A stretch of DNA of 64,000 bases from Rhizophagus clarus. Taxonomy: Eukaryota > Glomeromycota > Glomeromycetes > Glomerales > Glomeraceae. A program made the position numbers and the translations under genes. Where the stretch lies: NCBI GenBank assembly GCA_015698045.1, contig BLAL01000088.1, positions 124,001 to 188,000 on the forward strand, in the 5' to 3' direction. A model generated the notes under the pieces. It was not told the DNA's origin. It saw only the letters and a program-made list of their open reading frames with translations, and made no database searches. How positions within the stretch are numbered: the stretch's first letter is position 1; the number at the start of each line of letters is the position of its first letter. Below, piece after piece: positions 48,459 through 59,905 of the stretch.

Positions 48459-48926
48459 TTAAAGAATTTTTGTTTGTGCTGTAAATTCATGTTTAGAAAA
48501 GTCTTTAATAAGGAGGTCAAAAATTCCCGGTACTACTCCGGATGCATCCAGGGTAACATCAAGGATACAAGACTTAAACTTACAAGCTTTTAAGAAAATA
48601 TTATTATTATAAACTAGAATCTTGAATTTTTTATTAATGTCATAAATTGGAATATAAAACATTTGATTTCACTTCGGGTTAATGTTTTTTGCAAAGACGA
48701 GTTCTAAAATATTTAAAACCACTGAATGAACATAGGAATCCAAAATATTGCCACCAAGCCAACTATTGCATATTAATTCGCATCGCACCAACTGAGAATT
48801 CAAAATTCTAAAATTAATTTTTTCACGGACCCGGTTCAGAGATATTTTCCTTTGCGTCTTTTACAAGAAGCGATGGTTCTAAATCTTTAGAATCATCTTT
48901 TTTTTTTTTGTGGAAATTGAACTCAT
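48459..48926 (-). pseudogene. Unrecognised gene relic
   Basis: The minus strand starts at 48926 with MSSISTKKKKDDSKDLEPSL and LVKDAKENISEPGP, then stops. A further frame after an AG near 48810 reads NSQLVRCELICNSWLGG and NILELVFAKNINPK, stops once, and continues as 48662-48459 with KACKFKSCILDVTLDASGVV and PGIFDLLIKDFSKHEF. The lines are coherent enough to suggest an old gene with two or three lesions. No family can be named. Confidence 0.35.
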
Positions 48927-49185
48927 TGTTCTTTAATTAAACTCAAACAAAAGAGAGAAGCATAATTACTCATAAAACAAATGCATTAATTAAAAATTTG
49001 GTTAATATAAGATCCGGATATCCTGTCAAAATAAGATAGCGGGCAATCCGAATAATTATCCAGGATAAGAAAATTTAATGTTCAAAATTTAGAAATACAA
49101 GTAATTTAGTATGATTTCCGATTCTTATAAAATATGAATAATATTAATTGTCAATAAATACATCTCATATTAGAATTACGACCGT

Positions 49186-49528
49186 CAATCCGCCAATCCG
49201 CCAATCCGCGGATTTATCTGATCCGTTACTCATCCGGATCATTCGGATCGGAAACGGATGGTCCAGATGAATTATCCGGATGATCCGTTACATATATAAA
49301 TTCTGAATTCATAATAAAAAAAAAAGTGTCCCGATCTACGATCCGAATTAAGAAGGTTATAATCCGGATTGAACATTACAATCCGAATCATCCAGATAAA
49401 TATCTACCATCCGATACATCCGGATACATCCGGAGAATATCCGGATGCAATCCGCGGATTCATTGCAGATATCCGGATTGCTACGGATCGGATTAACGAA
49501 TCACGGATTCATCCGGATCGTAACACTG
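49186..49528. repeat. ATCCGGAT word array, probable hAT-type terminus
   Basis: Some 20 or more copies of TCCGGAT, ATCCGCGGAT and TCCGAAT in both orientations, far richer in G+C than the surroundings. The right edge, reverse-complemented, begins CAGTGTTACGATCCGGAT; CAGNG starts are typical of hAT elements, whose ends carry subterminal repeats. The left counterpart terminus was not found. A weaker group lies at 49010-49070. Confidence 0.6.
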
Positions 49529-49942
49529 AGTTCTCAATCTCCTTAGAAATTGTGTTTATGGTGCGACAAAAGTTTATTCAACCTTGCTCATTAATGAATA
49601 TAAAAATGGTTAGCATAAAACTTTATTGCAAATCTGATATTATTCTGCATTTTTTTTTTTTAAAAAAAATACGAATTTTATTGCCAAATCAAAATTTGAC
49701 CAAACTACTTCTGGCTTAGTGTTCCGATAAAACCTTACAATTCCTTTTTCGAATTCTAATTTCACGTATGGGTACTTAAATTAGAGTTTACAATGAAATA
49801 GGCGCAGCAAGACCGGATTTATAAATAGAGAAGAATTTTTTTTTTTTTAATAAAAAGCCGGCTTTTATTTCATCAAGATTAAGAAATTCTTTTCAATTAT
49901 ATAATTTTTCTTCTAAAGTACTTTTTCTACTGAAATATCATA

Positions 49943-51710
49943 ATGAATGATATTAATAGTTATATTCCTTTAATCGCAACGGCTTCGAGCTTAATTTTAA
50001 TAACAGTAGCTTCAAATTTCATAGCAAAAATAATAGAAATTTATGAAACGGCAGAATATAACAAAAAACTTGTCATGCTTTAGCAAATCGGGTTGAAATA
50101 GCTACTGCATCTTTGGAATCATTACAATCTAGAACAAGCAAAGAATCAGAGAAACATCATCGTGATAGAGAATATATTGCTGCTTTTCGTGAACTTATAA
50201 ATGTTCTTCATAAAATTAAAAAAGATATCGAGTTAATTACGAAATTTCGTTCTTTTAAAAAATATGTGAAAGCAATATATATTAAAGAACGTCTTATATA
50301 CCTAACAGGAAAATATGAAACTGCATTGAAAGATTTACAATTTACTTTGATAATTGCTAATGAAGAACGAAGAAGGAATGAAACTGAAGCTTTAACAGAA
50401 GATCTTGCCGAATTTGATAAATTCTTTGAAACAGTAGGCGCTAAAGTTGATTATATTTCTAAACAAATAATGAATAATATTAAAACTGATATCAAAGATT
50501 TAGTTACAGAGGTAAATTATGATACTTTCAACATCTCTTTGATTTCATTTAAAAAACTTATTTACTTATTATACTTTAACATATTAAAAAAAAAACTAGG
50601 AATGGATCAAAATGAAAATAAAAGAAAAAGATATTAATTATTTTGAATATAGCGAATTTAATATAATTAAAGAAATTTGTAAAGAAGGATTTGGTGTTGT
50701 GAAAAGAGCAGAAACTAGCGATAAAAAACAAGTAGCATTGAAATGTCTCACCGAAAAGAAAAGTTCAGAAATTGATGTAAAGGTTATCGAAAACTTTATA
50801 AAGGAGGTAATACCATCATATTATATTGTAAAACGTATGATTAAAAATTAATATGTTCCTTGTTTAGTTAAAAACCCTCCGAGCGGTTGGCTATCATGAT
50901 AACATCATTAATTTTCTTGGAATATCAAAAGGTTTGCGTTAAGTTTTTCTTTTATTTATAATTTATCCTCATCGTTATAATCTAAAGGGTATTTAAATTT
51001 CAAGATCGCATCGGTTATGTCATGGTATTGGAATACGCAAATGAAGGAAATTTAAGGGATTATTTAACAAAAAAATTTAAATCATTAGAATGGGAAAAAA
51101 AGATTCGAATGACATTGGATATTACATGTGGATTAAGATGTTTACATTTCAAAGGAATAATTCATCGAGATTTGGTAATATTCACAAATATATTATAATT
51201 AATGGTTTGGTTTTTAATTTAATAAAATTAATATTATTGTAATTATTTCATAGCATTCTAAAAACATCTTAGTAAATAATAGCAAATTATTAATTGCAAA
51301 CTTTGGATTATCTACGGAAGTTACTTCTAATTCAACGAGTAATAAGATGGGAGTTATTGAATATGCTGATCCACAATGTTTAAAGAATGAAAATCATGTT
51401 AAAGATAAAAAATCTGATGTTTATAGCTTAGGTGTTTTACTATGGGAAATTACAAGCGGGTATCCTCCTTTTCAAAATATAGAAGAACGAAACACGTTAG
51501 TCGATCAAATTTGTTAGAGAAGAACCAGTTGAAGGTACACCTTCAGAGTATCAACAACTTTATCAAAAATGTTGGGATGATGATCCAAAGAAAAGACCTG
51601 ATATTGATCAAGTATATAAAGAAATTTCACGTCAATGTAATAGCAATTGTACTAACGAACAAGAAGATTCATTAGCTGCATCTGTAATATTAAATACAAT
51701 TTTACAATAA
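49943..51710 (+). pseudogene. MLKL-like helical-bundle / pseudokinase gene, frameshifted
   Basis: Exons 49943-50511, 50600-50806, 50868-50931, 51005-51174 and 51254-51710 join in consistent phases with GT-AG introns of 60-90 nt. The start MNDINSYIPLIATASSLILI and ETAEYNKK begin a helical bundle (NRVEIATASLESLQS, FRELINVLHKIKKDIELITK) like the N-terminal domain of MLKL and related fungal HeLo-like proteins. The kinase part has KEGFGVV (imperfect glycine loop), VALKCL, HRDLHSKN, and IANFGLS where DFG is expected, then SDVYSLGVLLWEITSGYPPF and KCWDDDPKKRPDI. The Asp-to-Asn change in DFG predicts no catalysis. Two one-base frame breaks (near 50083 and 51513) make it a pseudogene unless they are assembly errors. 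Confidence 0.75.
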
Positions 51711-53760
51711 TATTAATGACATTTTAATATTTGAAAGTATTTTATGTATACAGTATTATAAACGAACTTATCTCAATATTTAGTATAAACCATTAAAAAG
51801 CGCTAAAATTATCGTAACATTCTGCAGCGCAGCGGGTACGATTTTTATATACTGCACTCTCTAAATGCATAATTCTACAAACGCACCCTTTACTTAAATG
51901 CATACTCTCTATATTCTACACGTGCAATAATTTTTTCAGTCTGACTATATGTCTATAAACGCATTCGCATAATTTTATGTGATCTAAACAGTATATACAG
52001 TACTTTAAATATTTTTTTGTATTTTATCGTGATTATAATGTATTACATTGATCAGAATTTTTAAATTTGAATCAAATAAATTTATATCATTAAACTTAGC
52101 ACAGTATATAATACGCGCACTACGCGTAATTCAATTAATTTCACTGGTAAAATAATTATACCGAAAATAAAGTCACTTTAACAAACCTTTAAAAATATGA
52201 GTTTTGTCTATTTATTTATGATGATAAAAAAATCTGAACTCAATGAGTAAATTGGATTGAAGAAAAATGGAAAGTTAGAGTTGATGAGTTCATAATTACA
52301 AGAATTTACAAAGTAAAGATAAGTGAATTGCAAGTGTTCTCCAGAATGAATCTATAACATGAACCAAAATCATATTGTCAATTAAGCCACAATGTTTTTT
52401 TTTTCGTGACAGAACATCAATTTTATTGAATTAATGGGTTGTCATTACAATTAGATATGGAAGCGACTCATCGGTTCGGCTCCAGCAGCTCAGTGAACCG
52501 ATTCATCTCGAACCGACTCGGACCGACTTGAACCGCCTAAACCGAACCGACTCGAACCGACTCGGACCTGAACTGGCTTGAACCGGCACGCCTGATCATT
52601 ATATGACAAACTATAAAACCAGGACCTTTAATATGATATTTATTTTTTTTTAACCTCTATTTTTTTTTTAATAAAAAAAAAAAAAAATTCACGTTTTTTT
52701 TAATAAAAAGAAAAATGATTCACTGTTTTTTTTCCAATAAAAAAAAAACGATTACTTTTTTTCATTATTTTTATTTCTTTTGATTCACTTTCATCATCAT
52801 TACTTTGCCTTAAAGTAGGAAAATAGAGGAAAATTAGTGTTAATACATTTTTATTAGTATAGTTTATTTATTTGTTGTCTGAAGCAAAGTGATATATGAT
52901 TATGAATCTTAAATCTTAATAACTTAAAGATCACATGGCAAAATCCGGTTGTCTGCATAGTGCATACACATCATTGAAATTTTGATATAAACAGGTAAAA
53001 ATAAAATTTATAATAATTTGCTTTGGACTCATAACAGTTTCCGTTTCCTAGTTTTATATTTGAGAAGTAATCCTCATCTAATGTTCATGTTATCATATTG
53101 TTATTGGAATAATAAATAAATATAACCTATAATAATTATATTTACCTAAGACTTGATCAGAGTGAAAGTCCCTTTGATTATATTTTTATTGATATAATGA
53201 GAGTTGATCACTCGAGGTTTGATTATTATTATTATGTGTTAAATATATTAATCTATTTTTCTAGGATTTAATTGAATAAAAGCATGTTGATGATAATATT
53301 AAAGTATGGTTATTAATCAAGTTGTTAATGGTATTAGTGAGTATTAACTTGAATATAATGTTTCGTCTTATTGTTGGGAAAGTAATGTGGCACTTAGATA
53401 TAATGATAAGCTTTTTCCCAACAATGTCTAATAAAAAAAAAGCAATTATCCAACAGACTTCTAATCTATGTTATAGCTGGACACCCCTGTAAAATATCTA
53501 ACAAAATTTTTAGCTATGGAGTTAACATTCTTATATTTTGCGAATAAGAGGACAATAACAAAAAAAAAATATTATATACAAACAAGTAGCATGCTTTTTC
53601 TGGCTTATCTGTGTGCTCAATGGAGACTGTTTTTTAAAAAGGTAATTTTTTATTAGGCATTGCTAAACAAAAATTTTATTTACTAACGTAATATTAAACT
53701 TATAAACAACTCATTTTTATTTATTGATGTTACTAAATCACACCACTGGTGCTCAACACA
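51711..53760. other. Intergenic with a GAACCGACTCG array
   Basis: No gene is seen. A G+C-richer array of GAACCGACTCGGACC-like words at 52470-52594 is listed separately. The remainder is A/T low-complexity sequence, including long A and T runs at 52640-52780. Confidence 0.5.
52470..52594. repeat. GAACCGACTCG word array, probable hAT-type terminus
   Basis: About ten degenerate copies of GAACCGACTCG(GAC). The right edge, reverse-complemented, starts CAGGCGTGCCGGTTCAAGCC, again a CAGNG-type start like the arrays at 49186-49528 and 56416-56550. Confidence 0.55.
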
Positions 53761-53819
53761 CCTAGTTTTATGATAAAAAAGTTACACTACAAAAATTGGA
53801 TAATTTTAATTGTAATATT

Positions 53820-54341
53820 AGTAGAAAGAGAATGAAAGAGAATGAAAGGAAGCAAAGGGGGAATGAAAAATAACGAAAGAAACAAAAAAAAAAAAAAAAA
53901 ATGAAAAAATCAAAGAACAGTGAAAAAAATAAAAAAAAAAAGCAACGGAAAAAAGCCAAAGATCAACAAATGAAACGAAAAAAGCACCGAAGAACCCAAA
54001 GATCAACGAAAGTAAGAGAAATAAAAGGAAAAAAATGCAAAGCCGAAGTACCCACCCATAGAAAAAAGAAGAAAATTAGTTAATATCATTTTAAAGAAAA
54101 TAATACAATAAGAGAAAAGACGTACACCTCTAAAAAAGAGACAAAAAAGTTCGTAAAAGAACAAGGGAAAGAACGAAAAGAAAACAAAACAAAGTAAAAC
54201 TCACCTTGAATTTCCGCCAAAATGGAACTAAAACAGCCGTGCCTAAAAAAAAGAACGAGCAAGTTAATAAAAGTCAAAAAAAAGGAGAATAAAAAAACAA
54301 ATAATTTATCTGTTACCTAATCCCGAAGTTAAAGGTCGCGC
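53820..54341 (-). other. Micro-exon array 4
   Basis: On the minus strand, exons 54317-54341 (25 nt), 54205-54242 (38 nt) and one beginning at 54129 are separated by introns of 74 and 75 nt, with GTAACA and GTGAGT donors, T-rich tracts and TTTTTTTAG acceptors. The first intron has TTATTAACTTGC, a branch-like word. The first exon, GCGCGACCTTTAACTTCGGG followed by ATTAG, recalls the CGACCTTTCAG stretch before the first exon of array 3. Downstream is a long pyrimidine tract (plus-strand purines at 53820-54000), which gives the incidental lysine- and phenylalanine-rich frames. No start codon is evident and it is not near a recognised transposon end. Confidence 0.4.
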
Positions 54342-55176
54342 CTAAAAAATCTAAAAGAAGTTTTGACACGAAACTGGAAAACCTAACCGATATAACGTAA
54401 GGTAAACCTAATCATCCCAATCATGATCACCCAGGCGATAATCGCCCAGGTGATGTTTAGCAGTTCCCTTTTTTATTTGATTTAATGACTGAAGAAAAAT
54501 TTGATGATACTTGTTCAGATATTTTTCCATTGTAATAAAACTAATGAGAACTTTACACATTTTACACATTTTTATTTGCGGTTTGCGCATGAGAAAATTC
54601 TTTTGAAATATTTAACCGGTTGTACTTTGTTTTGGATCTAGAGGTGAAAGTGTTCATTAATTTACCTTTCCATCTTAACAACTACTCAAATTTAAGTTTA
54701 TCTTCTACGCCTTATGATGCCTCTTTGAAGTTCTGAATGAATATTATTTTCTCATGTACAAACTGGACAAGCAAATTTTCTTATGTTATAAATCCCTTTT
54801 AAGACGTTTATATGCGAAAAGTCTTGGCATGATTGTAGTCTGATTCACATAATCATTTTTTAAAAAACACGATGTACACCTTTTGGATAAATTGGTGCTT
54901 ATCAGGGTTGTTAATAGTTACGATAGCATGTATCACGCTGGAACCATTACTCCTTTTGAACATATCTGCCCGATATGTATGAAAATTATTTCACACGTTA
55001 TTATTATTTAAAAGATTGATTTTCTTAAATTTCATTCCATCAATTTCGTTTACACGTTATTTTTTTGAACGTAAGTAAAAAAATATAAATATTATTTAAG
55101 TTTTAATTTCAAACATATAATTGTTCATGAAATTTACTTATAAAATTTACATTCTTTGAATTGAAATAGTAAAATC
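54342..55176. other. Intergenic sequence
   Basis: No gene is recognised. A short imperfect repeat CACCCAGGCGATAATCGCCC lies near 54429. The 60-codon minus-strand frame at 54408-54590 has no support. Confidence 0.4.
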
Positions 55177-55507
55177 ATGTCAAAAAATTATAACCTAAAA
55201 ACTGCACATTTGAAGCAAAATTCTGATGTGACTTATGATTTCGACAGTGACTTCAGAACGCTTCTCCAAAAATTGGAAGATACATCACCTACAGCAAATC
55301 GAAAAGCAGAATGGAAAGAAAAATCGAATGTCTATGATGATTTGTCCGAAACCTTGAAAAGAAATTAGACCATTAAATCTTCGTGTATTTTATACGAGTG
55401 ATCTCGATAATGATTGTCAAGCTCTTTTGAACAGTATTCGAGCAGATACATATCAACAGCTAACAGCTGCAAATGCAAGTATTTATGACGATCTAGTGAA
55501 AAGTTAA
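55177..55507 (+). pseudogene. Small unknown gene with one frameshift
   Basis: Starts MSKNYNLKTAHLKQNSDVTY and reads to YDDLSETLKRN-stop at 55368. A one-base change of frame in the A-rich tract near 55355 would avoid the stop and continue as RPLNLRVFYTSDLDNDCQAL, then QQLTAANASIYDDLVKS to a stop at 55505-55507. Total about 110 residues, hydrophilic, with no signal peptide or membrane segment. Protein-like sequence on both sides of a homopolymer suggests either a very recent pseudogene or a sequencing error. No family is recognised. Confidence 0.5.
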
Positions 55508-57108
55508 ACAATATTTTGAAAGTGTAAAGAAAGTAATTAACAATCAATGATTTTTTTTTTTTACTTAGAAATTTATTTTATCTTGTAAACGTATTTCGTT
55601 ATTTGAAAATGTTTATCTTCAAATTTTTAAACTTTATTATAAATAAAATATGTGATACAAAGTTTAAAAGATTAGTTAATTAGTGGATGAGGACGTAGCT
55701 AATTCGAGGTTATGATAAGTGTATGTTTGAAGACGTATAATTTATTTATGTATATTTTTATTTTATCGTTTCATATGTTTGAAAGTCGTTCAAAGCTATA
55801 TATCTAGCCTGGCATATTTTAAAATAAACAAAAAAAAATTTTTTTTTTATTAGAAAAAAAAGACATACTGTATATATAGATCTGCTAATTTATAAAAATA
55901 TGCAAATTAACTCAAAAACTATGCAAACTAATTACCATTTATTATTGGTCAAGACGGTCAAGTCATGTGATGCGATTTTTCATATGTCCGAGCAAATTAA
56001 CAAGAAAGTAAATAAATTAAAACATTACTTGCTTATAATTAAAATTTTTGAATTTACATACTATTTATATTGAAAAAACAATGAAAATAAAATGTTAATG
56101 CGTCATGTTTCTTTTACATTTTGAGTAATTTAATTTATTTTATTTTATTTTATTTTTAACGGCGATGACAACAAAGTTACAAATACTTTATATGAAAAAA
56201 CCATTTAAACTATATTCTATCTAAAACCATCACAAAGGTGGAGAGTTACCGTTCAAAAGAAAGGACTGCAAGTCTCTAACCTAACGAACTATTCGTAACC
56301 AAAAGACAAGACATTTTTTGGCCAAGGACTAACGTGTTTTAGCATTTTACACTTGGGTACGAAAAATTATCTTTCAAATTACAGCCAATTAAAGTTCAAC
56401 ACATGACTTTTTAATTTCGCCAGGTTACGTACATTTCGCCAGATTTTGGAAGTTTCTCCAGGTTTCGAAAGTTTCGCCAGTTTCGAATTTAACACTTGGC
56501 GAAACTGGTTTCGCCAAGTTTCGGAAGTTTCGGTTTCTCCCGAAACACTAAGTAACACAACTAACCCTCGCATGGCCAATTCATAATTCAATTCTGTAAT
56601 GTCGTGCAAAAGACTATGATATTTATAATGTTTCCCAAATTGTTAATGGATGATACCAAATGTCACGGCCAATAATACTTATTGTTTCGCGTAAAGTTCC
56701 TATTTATATACAGTAAACTGTGTTAGTTGGCATTTAATTTATAATTCATTTCTTTGGAACACTCCAGGCATCTTTAGCATTACTCGGTTAAATGTTATAC
56801 AATAATAGATACTTAATGGAATACGTTTTCTAACCATCAAGGATATCATACCCATGTGATATGGAACAGGCGAACAGCATACAAATATTTCGATCTAACA
56901 GTTTTATTGTTTCGACAACTGAATGTTAGTTGAAAATAGACAATAACTGCGTAACACTTCAGTATCATTATTTTTTCCACGGCATGTACTAAATATCATA
57001 AATGAAATAAATATGCTGATAGTTTATTAGAATTCTCGTATATCCTGAAATTTGAACTCTAGCTAAAACAAAAAAATATGTAAAACGAATGGGATTGTGA
57101 GTCAATAA
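55508..57108. other. Intergenic with a TTTCGCCAAG array
   Basis: A/T-rich sequence without genes. The word array at 56416-56550 is described separately. Confidence 0.5.
56416..56550. repeat. TTTCGCCAAGTTTCGG word array, probable hAT-type terminus
   Basis: Degenerate copies of TTTCGCCAGGTT / GTTTCGCCAAGTTTCGG. The right edge, reverse-complemented, begins TAGTGTTTCGGGAGAAAC, fitting a TAGNG hAT start. The 76-codon frame on the minus strand is the array translated. Confidence 0.55.
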
Positions 57109-58158
57109 TTATGTTTCATTTGTTACATATGACTCTTTTTGCGACATTTTTTGTCTACGAAGGCTAAAGATACTATAGACCATGCCGAAATTTTCTATAT
57201 CACGAATGTAGACCAACCTCTTTACTCTAATATAATTTATAACTCTTGAGAGATAAATCAGATTTATTGCTAATATTGATTTTGTCCAATAATAGTCATT
57301 GCCAGAAAGGAGTGACATATTTAACATTTGGACCACCGGTGTCCAAATGAAAGTTATTTCTATAAGTAATTCTCTTAAAGTAACTTCCATTTTGCAATAA
57401 ACTTTATTATGTATAAATACCCCCAAAACAAAAAAAGGCAGAAAAATCCCGCTTGCGATTCCAGTTACAGCATGGGAGTAGATGAAAACATCTGTGAAAC
57501 TACTCGTAGGGATACTTCTGGTATAAAATACGAAGCAAATATCAGAAACAACATGACTAAAATCAATCGCGAGAGCGGAAAATACAAATACATAGAATAC
57601 TAAATTATTCTTTCTATGCAAAAGATGAAAAAGAATTTGATTGGTTATGAGAATAATGAAGACAAAGACAGTTGTAATACAAAATAAGACTGGAATCCAG
57701 AAGGGAATGGCAAATCTTTGATGGTTTTTAAAAAATACTGTAGTTGGTAAAACGAAAAGAGATAATAAAAAAAGAAAGTCATCGAAAACTCTTCTAATTT
57801 TAATAGGAGAAATTCCTTTAATTTTAACGGATACTCGTTTGACTATTTCGAATATACTACTTTTATGTGACGTTGTCTTGTCTGAATTTTCTGTCTCTTC
57901 TTCATCTAAATCTTTTGAGTTTCTCAAATTTATTCGGATCACATTTAACTTTTCTTGCTCTTCTGACTCTTTATTATCTTCTTGTTTTTTTTTATCTTCT
58001 GGTTCTTTCGTGTCAAATAAAAAAACTATAAGCGTGGGTACAAGCGCATTAATTATTTGATCGAAAACGTCTTGGTTAGGATCATATTCGTCAGCAAAAG
58101 CTGAACCAAAAGATGATAAGAGAATAATTCCAAAGAGAATGTTCTTCAAATGGTGCAT
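57109..58158 (-). CDS. Signal-peptide, multi-pass membrane protein (349 aa)
   Basis: Single-exon gene. Residues 1-22 form a signal peptide (MHHLKNILFGIILLSSFGSA, cleavage likely after FA). A short hydrophobic piece lies at 37-48 and a highly charged loop at 50-100 (KEPEDKKKQEDNKESEEQEK). Six hydrophobic segments follow, roughly 126-143, 149-180, 185-213, 222-250, 264-284 and 292-311, then a basic and polar C-terminal tail. It is probably a plasma- or endomembrane protein with its charged loop outside or in the lumen. No transporter or receptor signature is recognised. The start is supported by conservation of the ATG in a truncated tandem copy (58371-58604). A TATATATA stretch lies about 60-75 bp upstream. 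Confidence 0.7.
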   Translation of the reverse strand: MHHLKNILFGIILLSSFGSAFADEYDPNQDVFDQIINALVPTLIVFLFDTKEPEDKKKQEDNKESEEQEKLNVIRINLRNSKDLDEEETENSDKTTSHKSSIFEIVKRVSVKIKGISPIKIRRVFDDFLFLLSLFVLPTTVFFKNHQRFAIPFWIPVLFCITTVFVFIILITNQILFHLLHRKNNLVFYVFVFSALAIDFSHVVSDICFVFYTRSIPTSSFTDVFIYSHAVTGIASGIFLPFFVLGVFIHNKVYCKMEVTLRELLIEITFIWTPVVQMLNMSLLSGNDYYWTKSILAINLIYLSRVINYIRVKRLVYIRDIENFGMVYSIFSLRRQKMSQKESYVTNET

Positions 58159-58370
58159 TTTCTGAATAGATGTTTGATATGTTTGATAGTTGTAACAGAT
58201 AGTAGTTTAAAGTGAATATATATATGGCAATGTGTTATGTACTTATGTCCGATAGTACGATGCTTTAATGAATTTGTACATATAAATCATAACACAAGAA
58301 CTGAAACTTAATGATATTTGTGTAAACATTTCATTTATTTTTTATGCAAAATATTTCTTGTGTATATTAT

Positions 58371-58604
58371 CTTTTGTTTTTTTTTTTTTGTCTTTTGATA
58401 CTTTCATGTCAAACAAAAAACTATAAGCATATACAGTATTATGTATTTGATCGAAAACGTCTTGGTTAGAATCATATTCGTCAGCAAAGCTGAACTAAAA
58501 GATGACAAGAGAATAATTCCAAAGAGAATGCTCTTTAAATGGTGCATTTGTTGGATAGATGTTTGGTTGTTATATTGTTATAACAGATAGTAGTTTAAAG
58601 GGAT
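58371..58604 (-). pseudogene. Truncated tandem copy of the membrane-protein gene 5' end
   Basis: This segment repeats the first part of the neighbouring gene and its leader: CAAATGGTGCAT counterpart at 58537-58547, GATCGAAAACGTCTTGGTTA, TCATATTCGTCAGCAAA, and the upstream TAACAGATAGTAGTTTAAAG. One base is missing after the signal-peptide region (GCAAAGCTG versus GCAAAAGCTG) and the copy ends after about 55 codons. The duplicated promoter continues at 59406-59482, on the other side of the inserted element. Confidence 0.85.
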
Positions 58605-58613
58605 ACATATATG

Positions 58614-59405
58614 AGCATAGCGGTCATTCTTATATCACCTTGCCGATCATTGTCGATCATATAGTAAATTTGGTGATATCGGACTTTAAAGCTTCGGGCG
58701 AAGCCACAGAAGTTCGGGCGAAGCTTGAAACTTTTATGGGCTATAATTTAACTTCCTTAAAGTTAATGGCCGAAGTAACCAATTGTAATTTTAGGTAACC
58801 AAGAAGTTATAGCTAAAATTGCATTTGCAATTATATTATTATAATCTGTATAATAAATATAAACTTTCAAAATGTCATTTCTCAATCAATTTTTCACGAA
58901 TATTTATGAAATTACTACCAAAACGTTTGTCTTGATAAGACGAATCCAACAAGCTATAAAACATCAAATTCTGATCACTGGTTGTTGAATTATTACTAAT
59001 TATTAAAATTCAGCCAATTTTCGAGTTTTAGTCAATTTTTGGATTTGAAAACATTAATAGTTTGGACATTTGTATGAATTTGATAACAAATAAATTATAA
59101 TAACTAAATTTTTGCTAATTGCTTTCAATTTTTTTTTATAAATAGTCTAAAAATTGTAAGAAAAATCTTTATTTTTGAAAAATAAATTATTTAACATACA
59201 ATTCTAATAAAATTTAATATAATTGTAGTAAATTTAAACTATTATTAAACTGCTTGTAAGTTTTGAGTATATATTATTATGTAGAATTGTTCAATTAAAA
59301 CTAATTAATTTAATTATAGCGAAGTGATAAAATTGAATAAATGATTAATAAATGATCGACAAATGATCGGCAAAATTGTGATAAAATAGGGATGTCTGCT
59401 ATGCT
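58614..59405. mobile_element. ~790 bp TIR element, copy D (Mutator-like MITE)
   Basis: Ends AGCATAGCGGTCATTC and (reverse complement) AGCATAGCAGACATCCC, with CGATCATT words following inward. It is flanked by a perfect 9-bp duplication ACATATATG (58605-58613 and 59406-59414). The interior is closely similar to copy A at 40696-41496. The element splits a duplicated promoter whose uninterrupted version is at 58218-58305, giving a paralogous empty site. The 79-codon frame inside is incidental. Confidence 0.9.
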
Positions 59406-59774
59406 ACATATATGGTAATGTGTAATACGATGCTGCGCCATTAAATGAATTCGTACGTATAAATCATAACACAAGAACCAGTGTTTCAAAAGTTCTAAAT
59501 ATTTGTTTTATACAAACTTAATTAAAATCACGTTTACAGCTTAATTTCTATATTAAGTAAGAATATGCGTTACTTGTATCTCGCAGAAAAGTTATTATAG
59601 TTGTTTTCTATAAATAATGATAGCTGAACTTCAAAGAATTTAATGTCAACTTAAAAAACCCTATCAAATGCGAAATATGTGGCGAGCAATATACGGATAC
59701 AGTTTAAAAAATATTCATAAATTGGACCAGTGATCGATAATTTAATTTGAAATTCAATTAAAATTCATTATTAC

Positions 59775-59905
59775 AGCAATGTAATATACCAAGGCTCCGA
59801 TTGGCTGGTCGAAAATGACTATGCCACATATTTTACCCGTCACTTTTTTTTTCCTACGTGACTTTTCGGCCGGCATTATAGAATTAAGAAATTAACCATG
59901 TGATT
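59775..59905. repeat. Dispersed-repeat fragment related to 11440-11620
   Basis: CGGCCGGCATTATAGAATTA followed by AGAAATT and a GTGAC/ATGTGAT word matches the 11.5 kb segment. It probably marks a short inverted-repeat element family. Confidence 0.4.

Noticed and set aside
53768..54083. Lysine-rich and phenylalanine-rich frames on both strands
   Set aside because: They arise from a purine/pyrimidine tract with A-runs next to micro-exon array 4.
56379..56609. 76-aa minus-strand frame with ETSETWRNQF-type repeats
   Set aside because: Translation of the TTTCGCCAAG word array, which looks like a transposon end.
58559..58798. 79-aa plus-strand frame
   Set aside because: It runs across the target duplication into a non-coding inverted-repeat element; copy A does not keep the frame open.
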